Origin: Chitinophagaceae bacterium 26-R-25 | Lineage (GTDB): Bacteria > Bacteroidota > Bacteroidia > Chitinophagales > Chitinophagaceae | Assembly (NCBI GenBank): GCA_029906195.1 | Contig: JARWSJ010000001.1 | Coordinates: 1,054,001 to 1,118,000 of the forward strand | Reading direction: 5' to 3' | DNA length: 64,000 nt | Shown: positions 51,888-60,986 of the stretch, in pieces | Layout of the letters: the number at the start of each line of letters is the position of its first letter | Position numbering within the stretch: position 1 is the first letter of the stretch | The notes under the pieces: model-generated | The model's input: only the letters and a program-made list of their open reading frames with translations | What the model was told of the DNA's origin: nothing | The model's database searches: none | Position numbers and translations under genes: made by a program

Positions 51888-52616
51888 CTAAATGGACTGC
51901 CCGCCATCTACTAGAAAGTTTGCGCCTGTTAAGAATGCTGACTCTTCGTTTGCCAGGTAATAGATCATGCCGGCTACTTCTTCTGCTTTACCGATTCTTC
52001 CGAGGGGAATGCTTTGCAGGAGTTGATTTTCTAAGGTTTCATTCAGCCCGATCTTATTCATAATCTCCGTAGCGATCGGGCCCGGACTTACGGCATTCAC
52101 ACGTATTTTCCGGGGCGCCAGTTCGAGTGCCGCGATTTTAACCACGGCATTTATAGCTGCTTTGCCTGCTGCATATACCGAGGCACTTTTTGGAGAAATG
52201 GTTGCCGAAGTAGAAGATAGCATGATCACTGAGGACCCATCATTCAGCAAAGGAATAAATCGACTCAGTGTAAAGTAAGCACCTTTGAAATTTACATTCA
52301 TCATTTCATCAAACTGGCCTTCTTCAATCTGTTCAATCGTTGAAAATTTGGTAATACCTGCATTGATCACCAAAATGTCTACTTTGCCGAATTGCGCTTT
52401 AACCTGCTCAACAAGATTCATTATATCAGACAATTTGGATTGATCGGCTATCAGGCCCGTTACACCAAGCTCCGCCGAGGCTTTTTCCACTGCTTCCTTT
52501 CTTCTTCCGGTGATGAGGACACTCGCGCCATTTGCTTTTAGTTTTTTTGCGGCTGCATATCCGATGCCGCTGTTTCCGCCGGTAATTACGGCGACTTTAT
52601 CTTTTAAATTTTTCAT
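51888..52616 (-). CDS. SDR family oxidoreductase
   Basis: Classical short-chain dehydrogenase of 242 aa. Cofactor motif 'TGGNSGIG' (12-19), 'INAG' (84-87), catalytic Tyr148 and Lys152 ('YAAGK') and the terminal 'LTGANFLVDGGQS' are intact. The Arg pair after the second strand ('ITGRRKEA') suggests NADP preference. It follows another SDR gene by 54 bp on the same strand and is probably co-transcribed with it, under control of the nearby AraC regulator. Substrates are not predictable; such pairs are often induced by aldehydes or other reactive carbonyls (general knowledge, not shown here). Confidence 0.92.
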   Translation of the reverse strand: MKNLKDKVAVITGGNSGIGYAAAKKLKANGASVLITGRRKEAVEKASAELGVTGLIADQSKLSDIMNLVEQVKAQFGKVDILVINAGITKFSTIEQIEEGQFDEMMNVNFKGAYFTLSRFIPLLNDGSSVIMLSSTSATISPKSASVYAAGKAAINAVVKIAALELAPRKIRVNAVSPGPIATEIMNKIGLNETLENQLLQSIPLGRIGKAEEVAGMIYYLANEESAFLTGANFLVDGGQSI

Positions 52617-52670
52617 TTTATAATTTTTTTTAACAACTATTTCAAGTGTATTTTAAGATGTAGATGGCTG

Positions 52671-53663
52671 CTATGGATTGAACTTCAAACCGATCATTTC
52701 TTCGGTTAATGCCCATAGTTTTTTTGCACTGATTTCATCTAGTGAATAAGGATTCACACCTTTTTGACAAGAGGCATCTGCACACAAGGCAGCAATATCC
52801 CCATCTTCGCAATAAACTCCGCCGATGCGGTTTAACAGGGAACTGGTTGCACACCAAACCGAGGTGGCAGCACCTTGCGGAATAGTCTTTAACGATGCTG
52901 CTACTTCTGGGAGCAGATTGCCAGTTGCGTCGACAAAACCCATTTTCTGAAACAATTCTAAAGGTGCTTCTCTTCCTAATTCAGTACCACCGATAGAGCC
53001 TGGATGTACGGCGTACGCTCTTATGTTGCATGATCGGGCACGATTGTCCAGTTCCATGGAAAAGAGATTGACTGCGGTTTTAGATTGCCCGTAACCCTGT
53101 AATGTCTCGTATTCCCTCTGCAGGAAATTAGGGTCTTCAAAATTGAAAGGCGCGAAGTGATGCCCGTGCGAAGAGACATTGATTACCCTGGCACCATTTG
53201 CTTTTTTAAGTGACGGAAACAGTTTTGCAGTGAGTTGGAACTGCGCCAGATAATTGGTGGCTAATTGTGATTCAAAACCTCGACTATCCCTGCGTAGGGG
53301 CACCCACATGATGCCTGCATTGTTGATCAATAAATGCAGCGGTCTTCCCGATGCGATAAATCTGTTCGCAAAAGCGTCTATAGATGCCGGTGACATCAAA
53401 TCCATTGCCTCGATCTCTACGTTGATAATACCGTCCAGGTTTTTCTTTGCTTTCCCGGTGTCCCGTGCGGGTACGATAACCGTTGCTCCGGCAGCTGCAA
53501 GCGTGCGGGTAGTTTCCAGGCCGATGCCTGTGTTACCTCCGGTTACGACGGCAATTTTACCGGTAAGGTCAATGCCTTTGATAACGTCATTTGTTGTTGA
53601 TTTTGCGTTGAAGCCAGAGCCGATTGGTTGTTGCAAGGCTCCCTGGTAATTGTTCTGTTCCAT
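52671..53663 (-). CDS. SDR family NAD(P)-dependent oxidoreductase (retinol dehydrogenase-like)
   Basis: 330-aa short-chain dehydrogenase of the larger RDH/WWOX-like type. The cofactor motif 'TGGNTGIG' (41-48), 'NNAGIMWVP' and active-site Tyr191/Lys195 ('YGQSK') are present, and the chain is extended at the C-terminus as in that subgroup. It is the first gene of a minus-strand pair with the SDR at 51888-52616. Its promoter carries a TACTTTTG -7 element and two 13-nt direct repeats upstream, consistent with activation by an AraC-type protein. The substrate is unknown. Confidence 0.92.
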   Translation of the reverse strand: MEQNNYQGALQQPIGSGFNAKSTTNDVIKGIDLTGKIAVVTGGNTGIGLETTRTLAAAGATVIVPARDTGKAKKNLDGIINVEIEAMDLMSPASIDAFANRFIASGRPLHLLINNAGIMWVPLRRDSRGFESQLATNYLAQFQLTAKLFPSLKKANGARVINVSSHGHHFAPFNFEDPNFLQREYETLQGYGQSKTAVNLFSMELDNRARSCNIRAYAVHPGSIGGTELGREAPLELFQKMGFVDATGNLLPEVAASLKTIPQGAATSVWCATSSLLNRIGGVYCEDGDIAALCADASCQKGVNPYSLDEISAKKLWALTEEMIGLKFNP

Positions 53664-53684
53664 TTTTTATTTGTTTTGTTGGAA

Positions 53685-53692
53685 CAAAAGTA
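53685..53692 (-). promoter_or_regulatory. -7 element of the SDR operon
   Basis: The minus strand reads TACTTTTG, an exact TAnnTTTG match, 22 nt upstream of the start codon. The -33 region has no TTG and is occupied by the proximal direct repeat (53713-53725), as expected for an activator-dependent promoter. Confidence 0.65.
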
Positions 53693-53712
53693 GAAAGCGT
53701 TTAAAGCAGTGA

Positions 53713-53748
53713 CTTTGTTTAAAAGACCTAATCTGCTTTGTTTAAAAG
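53713..53748. promoter_or_regulatory. Direct-repeat operator, probable AraC-type site
   Basis: Two identical 13-nt copies of CTTTGTTTAAAAG at 53713-53725 and 53736-53748, start-to-start 23 nt (about two helical turns). The proximal copy lies at the -33 position of the SDR promoter. Same-face direct repeats overlapping the -35 region are typical of AraC-family activators. Nothing else is recognised in the rest of 53664-54120. Confidence 0.6.
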
Positions 53749-54120
53749 GTCGCATAATTATCAGGCGGATATCCATAAATTCTGTGCTCAGTATTTATAT
53801 CAGCCATCTCCATACGGACACCCACAGCTACCTCGCGAACCCAGGCGTCGATGTGAAAAACGAAAAAAAAATAGCCACGCCGTTGCCAATCCAGATACTT
53901 TCCAACAGCCAGCGCCATTTGTATTCGCCGGTACAATTTCTACCTCACATAATTTTGTAATGGGATGCTTTTTTCACTGATAATGAAACTCAAATTCTTT
54001 TTTGATGACCAGCGATTCAATACTGCCTAATAATTCCTTAGATTTGAATTATACTTGCCTTTAGATCGGTTTTACCGCTTATTAGTAGTTCCGAATTTAA
54101 AACGGCAGGATTGAATTGCT

Positions 54121-54729
54121 TTGCTAACCGAAACAAACAAACATATACCCTCTGAACAGGAGATTAAGCGGTGGCTTGTAAATACGAGCAAGGGAGATCA
54201 GGCGGCCTTTACTTTTCTTTTGCGTTATTACTGGAACAAGGTGTATAGCCAGGCGTTAACCTATCTTAAATCTGCTGAACACGCACAGGAGGTTACCCAG
54301 GATGTATTTGTGAAAATCTGGTCCTCAAAAGAAAGGCTGGCAGAAATCGAAAACTTCTCTGATTATCTTTTTATAATATCCCGTAATGAAGTGATCTCAG
54401 CTCTTCGTAAAAGGAGAGAAGCAAATGCTGCATTTGTCGACGATGTGGAAGAATTGATACTGCAGCCAGACAAACAATTGCTCTATAAAGAAGCCTATCA
54501 TAAAATTCTCAGCCTGATAGAGCAAATGCCAGCTACCAGGAAAACAGTTTTCAAAATGAGCCGTCTGGATGGCAAATCCTATGAAGAAATTGGTCGTGCT
54601 TTAGGCATTTCACGCAACGGCGTTAAGGATCACATAGTGAAGGCACTAAACTTTCTGCGAACGAACCTTGGGCCCGGTGAAGGGAATTTTCTTTCTATTG
54701 CAATTTGCGCTGCTTTGCTTTTCCAATAA
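54121..54729 (+). CDS. RNA polymerase ECF sigma-70 factor (Bacteroidota FecI-like)
   Basis: 202-aa ECF sigma factor starting with TTG. Region 2 is present ('SKGDQAAFTFLLRYYWNKVY', 'HAQEVTQDVFVKIWSSKERL') and region 4 at about 135-185 ('MPATRKTVFKMSRLDGKSYE', 'EIGRALGISRNGVKDHIVKA'). A hydrophobic end ('FLSIAICAALLFQ') is common in this group. A FecR-type anti-sigma gene follows after 96 bp, then an STN-domain SusC, the standard trans-envelope cascade in which the transporter signals ligand binding to FecR and the sigma factor. Confidence 0.95.
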   Translation: MLTETNKHIPSEQEIKRWLVNTSKGDQAAFTFLLRYYWNKVYSQALTYLKSAEHAQEVTQDVFVKIWSSKERLAEIENFSDYLFIISRNEVISALRKRREANAAFVDDVEELILQPDKQLLYKEAYHKILSLIEQMPATRKTVFKMSRLDGKSYEEIGRALGISRNGVKDHIVKALNFLRTNLGPGEGNFLSIAICAALLFQ

Positions 54730-54825
54730 TTATTAAAAAAAATCTTACCAGCAACTACCCATCTTTTTCAGGTTTGCGTCTTTAATGTAAGGCAGTTGGT
54801 TGCTGAATGAAATTCAAAGAATAAT

Positions 54826-56004
54826 ATGACCGAAAACAATTTCCGCCAGTTACTGGAAAATTATATCACCGGACAAATTTCTGCGTCGGAACAGGAAGAG
54901 CTTTTCAAGCTGCTGGATGATGATGTCCATCAAAAACAGCTGGAACTGATGATGAAGGACGACTGGGATAATGGCCATTACGAAGAGAAAGAGAATGCGC
55001 AGTTAGCCAAATTAATAGAGCAACAGGTACTCAATAAAATACAGGGTCAAGAATCGAAGCTCGTGCCGTTTAGCAGCAACAGAAAAACAGTGTGGTTGAG
55101 AGTCTCTGCGGCAGCTGCCGTTATTTTGATGGTAGCAACAACTGCGATTTTCTTTCTACGACAAAATAATCGCCAGGTAGCTGTCAGCAATATTAAAGAC
55201 TCTGTTGTCAACGATATTCCACCGGGTAGTAACAAAGCGATTCTCACGTTGGCAGACGGGCGTACGATCGTTTTGGACAGCGCATCTAACGGGACTCTTG
55301 CACAGCAGGGGGGTATAAAGGTTATAAAAATTGGGGCGCAATTAAGTTACAACGGTCATAATAATTCGACAGAAGTCCTCTATAATACAATAAGTACTCC
55401 AAAAGGAGGGATGTACCAAATAGAACTGGCGGACGGCAGTAAAGCCTGGCTGAATGCAGCTTCTTCACTCAAATATCCGAACGCATTTACCGGAGACAAC
55501 AGAACCGTTGAATTAACAGGGGAAGGATACTTTGAAATAGCGAATAATGCAAAAAAACCGTTCCATGTTAAAGTGAATGATATGGATATAACGGTGTTGG
55601 GGACTCATTTTGATGTGAATAGTTATGCTGATGAAGTGTCTGTAAAAACGACTTTGTTGGAAGGAAAAGTACTGGTGAAAAATCCGGCGAACCAGGTGAT
55701 ACTAAATCCCGGGCAACAAGCGAATGTGAACGGCTCAAAAATACAGGTCAATAATCATGTGGATACAGATGAAGTGATTGCGTGGAAAAACGGGTATTTC
55801 TCATTCAAAGATGCGGACTTAAAAACTGTGATGCGACAACTATCAAGGTGGTATAACATTGAAGTGATTTATGAAACAGATAACAATGAAACGTTCTCTG
55901 GAAAAATCGACAGCAAATTGAGTTTAAAGGATCTTCTGGATGGATTGGGAGAGACAGTGCATTATAGAATCGAGGCCGGCAATAAACTTGTGATATTAAA
56001 GTAG
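54826..56004 (+). CDS. FecR family anti-sigma factor
   Basis: 392-aa inner-membrane anti-sigma regulator. A cytosolic sigma-binding region (1-85) is followed by one transmembrane helix (about 89-111, 'VSAAAAVILMVATTAIFFL'), the periplasmic FecR domain ('STPKGGMYQIELADGSKAWL', 'NAASSLKYP', 'VELTGEGYFEI', 'VLGTHFDVNSY') and a C-terminal DUF4974/STN-like domain ('LKTVMRQLSRWYNIEVIYET'). It receives the signal from the STN domain of the SusC protein encoded 148 bp downstream and controls the adjacent ECF sigma factor. Confidence 0.96.
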   Translation: MTENNFRQLLENYITGQISASEQEELFKLLDDDVHQKQLELMMKDDWDNGHYEEKENAQLAKLIEQQVLNKIQGQESKLVPFSSNRKTVWLRVSAAAAVILMVATTAIFFLRQNNRQVAVSNIKDSVVNDIPPGSNKAILTLADGRTIVLDSASNGTLAQQGGIKVIKIGAQLSYNGHNNSTEVLYNTISTPKGGMYQIELADGSKAWLNAASSLKYPNAFTGDNRTVELTGEGYFEIANNAKKPFHVKVNDMDITVLGTHFDVNSYADEVSVKTTLLEGKVLVKNPANQVILNPGQQANVNGSKIQVNNHVDTDEVIAWKNGYFSFKDADLKTVMRQLSRWYNIEVIYETDNNETFSGKIDSKLSLKDLLDGLGETVHYRIEAGNKLVILK

Positions 56005-56152
56005 ATTATAGTATAGTTAAAATAGACTGTTCTATGTTGTAACCGGGTTTCTAAATAAAAGCCAGCAATGCTTGCGACATTACTGGCCGGCGTTTAGTTA
56101 CTCAATTAGATAGCCCTGACAGGCATATTGTTTAACCAAACATTGCGAAAGT

Positions 56153-59100
56153 ATGAAATTATTCACTTGTGGCAAGTTTCGGCTTGTCCCGCAAACGGTG
56201 AAGATTATGAAATTGACCGTTTTTTTACTAACTGCAGCTTTTTTACAATTAAGTGCAACAGGAAAGGCCCAGAAAATTTCCTATTCCGGAAAAAATGTCC
56301 CCCTGACGGCCGTATTTAGCTCGATTGAGAAACAAACAGGCTATGTCTTTTTTTACAATAATAAAGACATGAATAGCACGCATCCTTTGTCGATCGACAT
56401 TCATGATGTAAGTCTCCAGGAAGCGCTAAATGCCTGTTTGCAGGATCAACCGCTGAGTTACGTTATGAAAGGAAATACCATCTTCATCAAGGCCCGGAAA
56501 ATTCCCCTTACTGAGGCTAGCCTCACTGAAACAATTGCTTCAAATCTAATCAATGTTAAGGGGAGAGTTACTAACGAGCAAGCGCAGCCAATGTCCGATG
56601 TTACTGTCTTGATTAAGGGGACGACATTAGGTACGAAAACAGATGCACAAGGTTATTTTTCATTGTCAAATATTGAGGTGAAAGCAACGTTGGAGTTTAG
56701 TTACATCGGCTATGCAACGGTTACCTATGTCGTAGCATCGGGCTCAAAAGATATCTCCATCACCATGCAACCAAAAGCCGGTGCACTTACTGAAATTGTA
56801 ACGATAGGTTATGGAACGCAAAAACGCAGCGATGTTACCGGGGCAGTATCAACTTTAAAAGGAAGTGAACTTGCATCTGCCCCAACACCAAGTGCAGCCG
56901 ATGCTTTGCAGGGACGAGTATCGGGAGTGATGGTGCAAAAAAACAGCGGTGTTCCATCTGGTTCAGATATAACGATTCGCATCAGGGGCGCTAATTCGTT
57001 AACTTATGGAAATGATCCGCTGGTGATCATAGATGGAATACAGGGTGGAAATTTAGCCACTCTTAATCCCAATGATGTGGAGTCTGTCGAAGTATTAAAG
57101 GACGCTTCTTCATTGTCTATCTATGGATCGAGAGGTGCAAATGGAGTAGTTCTCGTTACAACCAAATCCGGCAAAACGCCAAAGCCTAAAGTAGCCCTTA
57201 GCAGTTATGTTTCATTTGATAAAGTACGCAAAACCCTGCCGGCGCTGAATGCAACGGATTATGCGACTTTGGTAAACGATGCCCGCAGTGAAAACGGACT
57301 GGATACTTTATTTACAACACAAGAAATTAATGCGCTCGGCAACGGTACCAACTGGCAGAATGAAATATTCAAAAATGGATTGAGCCAAAATCATACGCTG
57401 AGTGTGGGCGGCCTGAACAATGGAATTTCTTACTTCTTTTCCGGTAGCGTTTTAGGAAGAGATGGCATTGTTCTCAATACAAAATATAACCAATACAATT
57501 TCCGATCAAACATAAGAATACAGGCATCGAGCCGCGTTAGCTTCGGTCTTAATGCTTTTTACTCCTACGATATAGCAAAGAATGGAGATTATGAAAGTGC
57601 CATCGCATCTGCATTGCAGTGGTCGCCTACCAAACCGGTTTATGATAGTAATGGATCGTACACACAACCCGGTGGTGGCGTAGGCCCTGTTTCGTTATAT
57701 AACCCGGTAGGATATGCGAAGGAAATTGTAAATGACCAAAACAACACGGCACTTAACCTTGCACCGAATGTTGAATTCAAACTGACAAATGATTTGAAAT
57801 TTACCAGCCAATTTGTTTATAAATTGAACACCAACTTCTCGGGCTATTTTGACAATCAGGTAGTGAACAATGGGCCTGCGAGCAATGTCAATGGCAGTGT
57901 TACACAAGGAAAAGATGTCTCTCTGCAAAACACCAATGTGTTAACCTATACAAAGAAAATAAATGATCACGATTTTAAAATTACCGGTGTTTACGAGATT
58001 TTCAAGGATCAGTATCGTGGTTCCACAATAAATGCTTCTGGTATTCCTGTGGGCCTTGGATATAATGGCATTGCTTTTGGCACTACATTTTCACCTGTTC
58101 CAAATGCATCAGTGCTTAACACTGCGATGAGCTCTTTTGTAGGAAGGCTGAACTATGGATATAAAAACAAATACCTGTTCTCCTTTAGCGACAGATACGA
58201 TGGTGCGAGCCAGTTGGCAGATGGCCACAAGCATGAAAATTTTAGTGCGGTGTCAGTTGGATGGAACCTCACCGAAGAGGGCTTCATGCAGGGAATCAGA
58301 AGCGTTGTTCCTGAATTAAAACTTCGCGCAAGTTATGGGCATGTGGGCAACGCTGCCGTACCTGCTTATTCCTCCCAGTTATTATTTTATCCCGGTGCAA
58401 GCGCTAACGGAACTCCTACACTAAATATCAAGCAACTTTCAAACCCTAATCTTAAATGGGAAAAAACTGCAGAAACGAATTTTGGCATAGATGGAAAATT
58501 ACTGAACAGAAGAGTAGACTTTTCCATTGAATACTACAGCAAACTAACCAATGATCTGTTGATGTGGCAGACTGTTCCTGCTGCACTGGGTGTGTCTTCT
58601 GTTTTAACAAACGTAGGCTCCGTTTCCAATAAAGGGATCGATGCATCAATAGGAGGAACAGTCGTTTCTAATGCAAAATTCAGATGGTACACCAATCTTA
58701 CCATCAACTATAACCAAAACAAAATCCTTCAATTAGATGGTTTGTCAGACACATTGTACTATTCAAGCAAAGCCGATTATCCGGGCCTTGCAGGTTCCTT
58801 TGTCCAAATGACGGGACAACCCATGGGAACATTCCTGGGATACAAATTTGCAGGTGTATGGAAACAATCAGAAATTTCAACTGCTGCGCTCTATGGAGCG
58901 AAGCCAGGCGATGCAAAGTACATAGATGTAAATAAAGATGGCAAGATCGATAAGAATGATATCGTTGTCATAGGAAATGCACAACCAAAATATGTTTTCG
59001 GATGGAACAATAATCTTTCATACAAACAGATCGAGATAAATATGTTCTGGCAGGGAGTAAGCGGTAATCAGTTATACAATCAAAACCGCATCAGGAGAGA

Positions 59101-59476
59101 GGCCTACACATCAGACGCATTTCCTACAAGCCCTGTAATTAAAGATCATTACACGGTCTCAAATCAAAACACAGATGTACCGGCTTTCAGCGGATTTGAA
59201 TATTTGAATGAATCCCGTTGGGTCGAGAATGGATCTTATATCAGGCTGAAAAATATTTCAGTGGCCTACAATTTTGGCAATGATTTGTTACGCAAAACAA
59301 AAGTTGTTACTGCGGCTAAGATATACGCAAGTGCAGTTAACCTGCTTACTGTTACACATTACACCGGCTTCGATCCCGAAGCAAGTGTAGGAAAAGATGC
59401 TACCGCAGCAGGCGTGGACAGAAGTCTTTATCCTTCGCAAAAAAGTTTTCTCATCGGCCTGAATGTAACGTTTTAA
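56153..59476 (+). CDS. SusC/RagA TonB-linked outer membrane protein with STN domain
   Basis: Full-length SusC transporter of 1107 aa. After a leader (hydrophobic part 'LTVFLLTAAFLQLSA') come the STN signalling domain (about 45-118, 'SSIEKQTGYVFFYNNKDM', 'SLQEALNACLQDQPLSYVMK'), a CarboxypepD_reg-like domain ('VKGRVTNEQAQPMSDVTVLI'), the SusC box 'IGYGTQKRSDVTGAV', a plug with 'LQGRVSGVMVQKNSG' and 'SIYGSRGANGVVLVTTK', and a barrel ending 'SFLIGLNVTF'. A start at 56207 is also possible. The STN domain and the sigma/FecR pair upstream show that it both imports the glycan and reports its presence. SusD follows after 19 bp. Confidence 0.97.
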   Translation: MKLFTCGKFRLVPQTVKIMKLTVFLLTAAFLQLSATGKAQKISYSGKNVPLTAVFSSIEKQTGYVFFYNNKDMNSTHPLSIDIHDVSLQEALNACLQDQPLSYVMKGNTIFIKARKIPLTEASLTETIASNLINVKGRVTNEQAQPMSDVTVLIKGTTLGTKTDAQGYFSLSNIEVKATLEFSYIGYATVTYVVASGSKDISITMQPKAGALTEIVTIGYGTQKRSDVTGAVSTLKGSELASAPTPSAADALQGRVSGVMVQKNSGVPSGSDITIRIRGANSLTYGNDPLVIIDGIQGGNLATLNPNDVESVEVLKDASSLSIYGSRGANGVVLVTTKSGKTPKPKVALSSYVSFDKVRKTLPALNATDYATLVNDARSENGLDTLFTTQEINALGNGTNWQNEIFKNGLSQNHTLSVGGLNNGISYFFSGSVLGRDGIVLNTKYNQYNFRSNIRIQASSRVSFGLNAFYSYDIAKNGDYESAIASALQWSPTKPVYDSNGSYTQPGGGVGPVSLYNPVGYAKEIVNDQNNTALNLAPNVEFKLTNDLKFTSQFVYKLNTNFSGYFDNQVVNNGPASNVNGSVTQGKDVSLQNTNVLTYTKKINDHDFKITGVYEIFKDQYRGSTINASGIPVGLGYNGIAFGTTFSPVPNASVLNTAMSSFVGRLNYGYKNKYLFSFSDRYDGASQLADGHKHENFSAVSVGWNLTEEGFMQGIRSVVPELKLRASYGHVGNAAVPAYSSQLLFYPGASANGTPTLNIKQLSNPNLKWEKTAETNFGIDGKLLNRRVDFSIEYYSKLTNDLLMWQTVPAALGVSSVLTNVGSVSNKGIDASIGGTVVSNAKFRWYTNLTINYNQNKILQLDGLSDTLYYSSKADYPGLAGSFVQMTGQPMGTFLGYKFAGVWKQSEISTAALYGAKPGDAKYIDVNKDGKIDKNDIVVIGNAQPKYVFGWNNNLSYKQIEINMFWQGVSGNQLYNQNRIRREAYTSDAFPTSPVIKDHYTVSNQNTDVPAFSGFEYLNESRWVENGSYIRLKNISVAYNFGNDLLRKTKVVTAAKIYASAVNLLTVTHYTGFDPEASVGKDATAAGVDRSLYPSQKSFLIGLNVTF

Positions 59477-59495
59477 TTACTCTTAAATCAAGGTT

Positions 59496-60965
59496 ATGCG
59501 TACAACAAAATTCATCCATATAGTTATCATAATTTGCTGCTTTTGTTTGTTAAACTCATGCGTAAAGTTGAAAGAAGACTTAGCGGGTCAGCCAACAACA
59601 GATAAGTTTTTTAAAACAACGGCGGACTTCAATAGTTTTATAACTGGCGCTTATTCGCCAATCACAACACTCTTTGGAACGGACTATCCCTATGTAGCAG
59701 GGGCGGGAGCAGAAGATGTACACACGAACGTAGTGCGATGGAAAGGGTTTGAACAAGTCAACATAAATAGTGTTAGCAATCCCAATGAAATTACGGATCA
59801 GTTGTGGAATGCGCATTATTCAAGCATCAGCATTTGCAACAACACGTTGCAGATAATATCAACATCAGCATTGTCGCCAAAGGAATTAACGCCATTCGCC
59901 GGAGAGGCTAAATTTTTAAGGGCACTGAATTATTTCTATTTGGTGCGATGGTTCGGTCAGGTTCCAATTTTAACGGAGACCAACCAACAAAATGTCGGCA
60001 CTGAGCCTCAATCCTCGGTTGCGGATATTTATAAGTCTATTGTTACCGATTTACTATTCGCCGAAAGCAATTTGCCGGATACACAAACAGATAAATCGAA
60101 GCCTACCAAATGGACAGCCAAGGCTTTGCTGGCAAAGGTATACCTCTCCATGGCAGGCTTTCCGTTGAATCAAACTTCAAATTATGCATTGGCAAAAGAT
60201 AAGGCTGCTGAAGTTATCAGCGGTGCTGTATATACGCTGAATACAGAGTCCAACGGTTTTTTCAATTTGTGGTTATTGAGCAAACAGCAAAGCAACAACG
60301 AGTTTATTTTCACTTTACATGCAGACAGGTTTAATGGAACCGGTGGCTGGGTGAATCGTGCCGTACGTCCCTGGGATCACGGTGAGCAGGGCTGGGGCGA
60401 TTGGGAAAGCGACAAGCGATTTTTCGCGGAGTTTCCTGCTGGCGATAACAGCAGGGTAAACGGAACTTTTTACCTGACAATGATTGATGGAACAAACTGG
60501 CAAAATACAGATTACGCACAGCCTTATGTAGGCAAGTTAAGAGACGGCGGGACAATCACTGGTGGCTATGCAGGCCCACCAATAGGAAATACAGCTGATG
60601 GATTTTATTGCTTGTTGCGCTACTCGGATGTCCTGCTCATTTATGCAGAAGCTGCTAACCAGGCAGAGGGAACTCCGTCACCAAATGCCTATAGTGCTGT
60701 CAACACTGTTAGAGCGAGGGCGGGACTTCAGCCATTGAGCGGATTGTCGCAGGCGGCATTTGATAAAGCAATACTAGATGAACGAAACTGGGAATTTGCA
60801 TTTGAGTGTAACCGTTGGTTCGATCTGTGTCGCAAACATATGCTGGCTTCAACAATCGGTAGCTGGTATCCCGGTTCAACCATTGACGATCACAACTACC
60901 TATTGCCCAAACCAACGGATCAGCTTTCGATTATGAAAGGTGTTCAACAAAATCCCGGCTATTAA
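59496..60965 (+). CDS. RagB/SusD family nutrient-binding lipoprotein
   Basis: 489-aa SusD lipoprotein partner of the SusC at 56.1 kb. The lipobox 'FCLLNSC' ends at about Cys22, followed by 'VKLKEDLAGQPTTDKFFKTT', a common SusD start. TPR-like helices ('EAKFLRALNYFYLVRWFGQV', 'WTAKALLAKVYLSMAG') and the C-terminal signature 'ILDERNWEFAFECNRWFDLC' are clear, and it ends 'QNPGY'. The SusE/F-like gene follows after 21 bp. The ligand is unknown; the GH123-like enzyme downstream hints at a GalNAc-containing glycan (inferred). Confidence 0.96.
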   Translation: MRTTKFIHIVIIICCFCLLNSCVKLKEDLAGQPTTDKFFKTTADFNSFITGAYSPITTLFGTDYPYVAGAGAEDVHTNVVRWKGFEQVNINSVSNPNEITDQLWNAHYSSISICNNTLQIISTSALSPKELTPFAGEAKFLRALNYFYLVRWFGQVPILTETNQQNVGTEPQSSVADIYKSIVTDLLFAESNLPDTQTDKSKPTKWTAKALLAKVYLSMAGFPLNQTSNYALAKDKAAEVISGAVYTLNTESNGFFNLWLLSKQQSNNEFIFTLHADRFNGTGGWVNRAVRPWDHGEQGWGDWESDKRFFAEFPAGDNSRVNGTFYLTMIDGTNWQNTDYAQPYVGKLRDGGTITGGYAGPPIGNTADGFYCLLRYSDVLLIYAEAANQAEGTPSPNAYSAVNTVRARAGLQPLSGLSQAAFDKAILDERNWEFAFECNRWFDLCRKHMLASTIGSWYPGSTIDDHNYLLPKPTDQLSIMKGVQQNPGY

Positions 60966-60986
60966 TTTTCCTCAACAACGATTTTT

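Noticed and set aside
53742-53936. 64-codon minus-strand frame between the SDR promoter and the sigma factor
   Set aside because: It would cover the direct-repeat operator and has no recognisable domain. It might be a gene remnant, but nothing in the sequence supports that.
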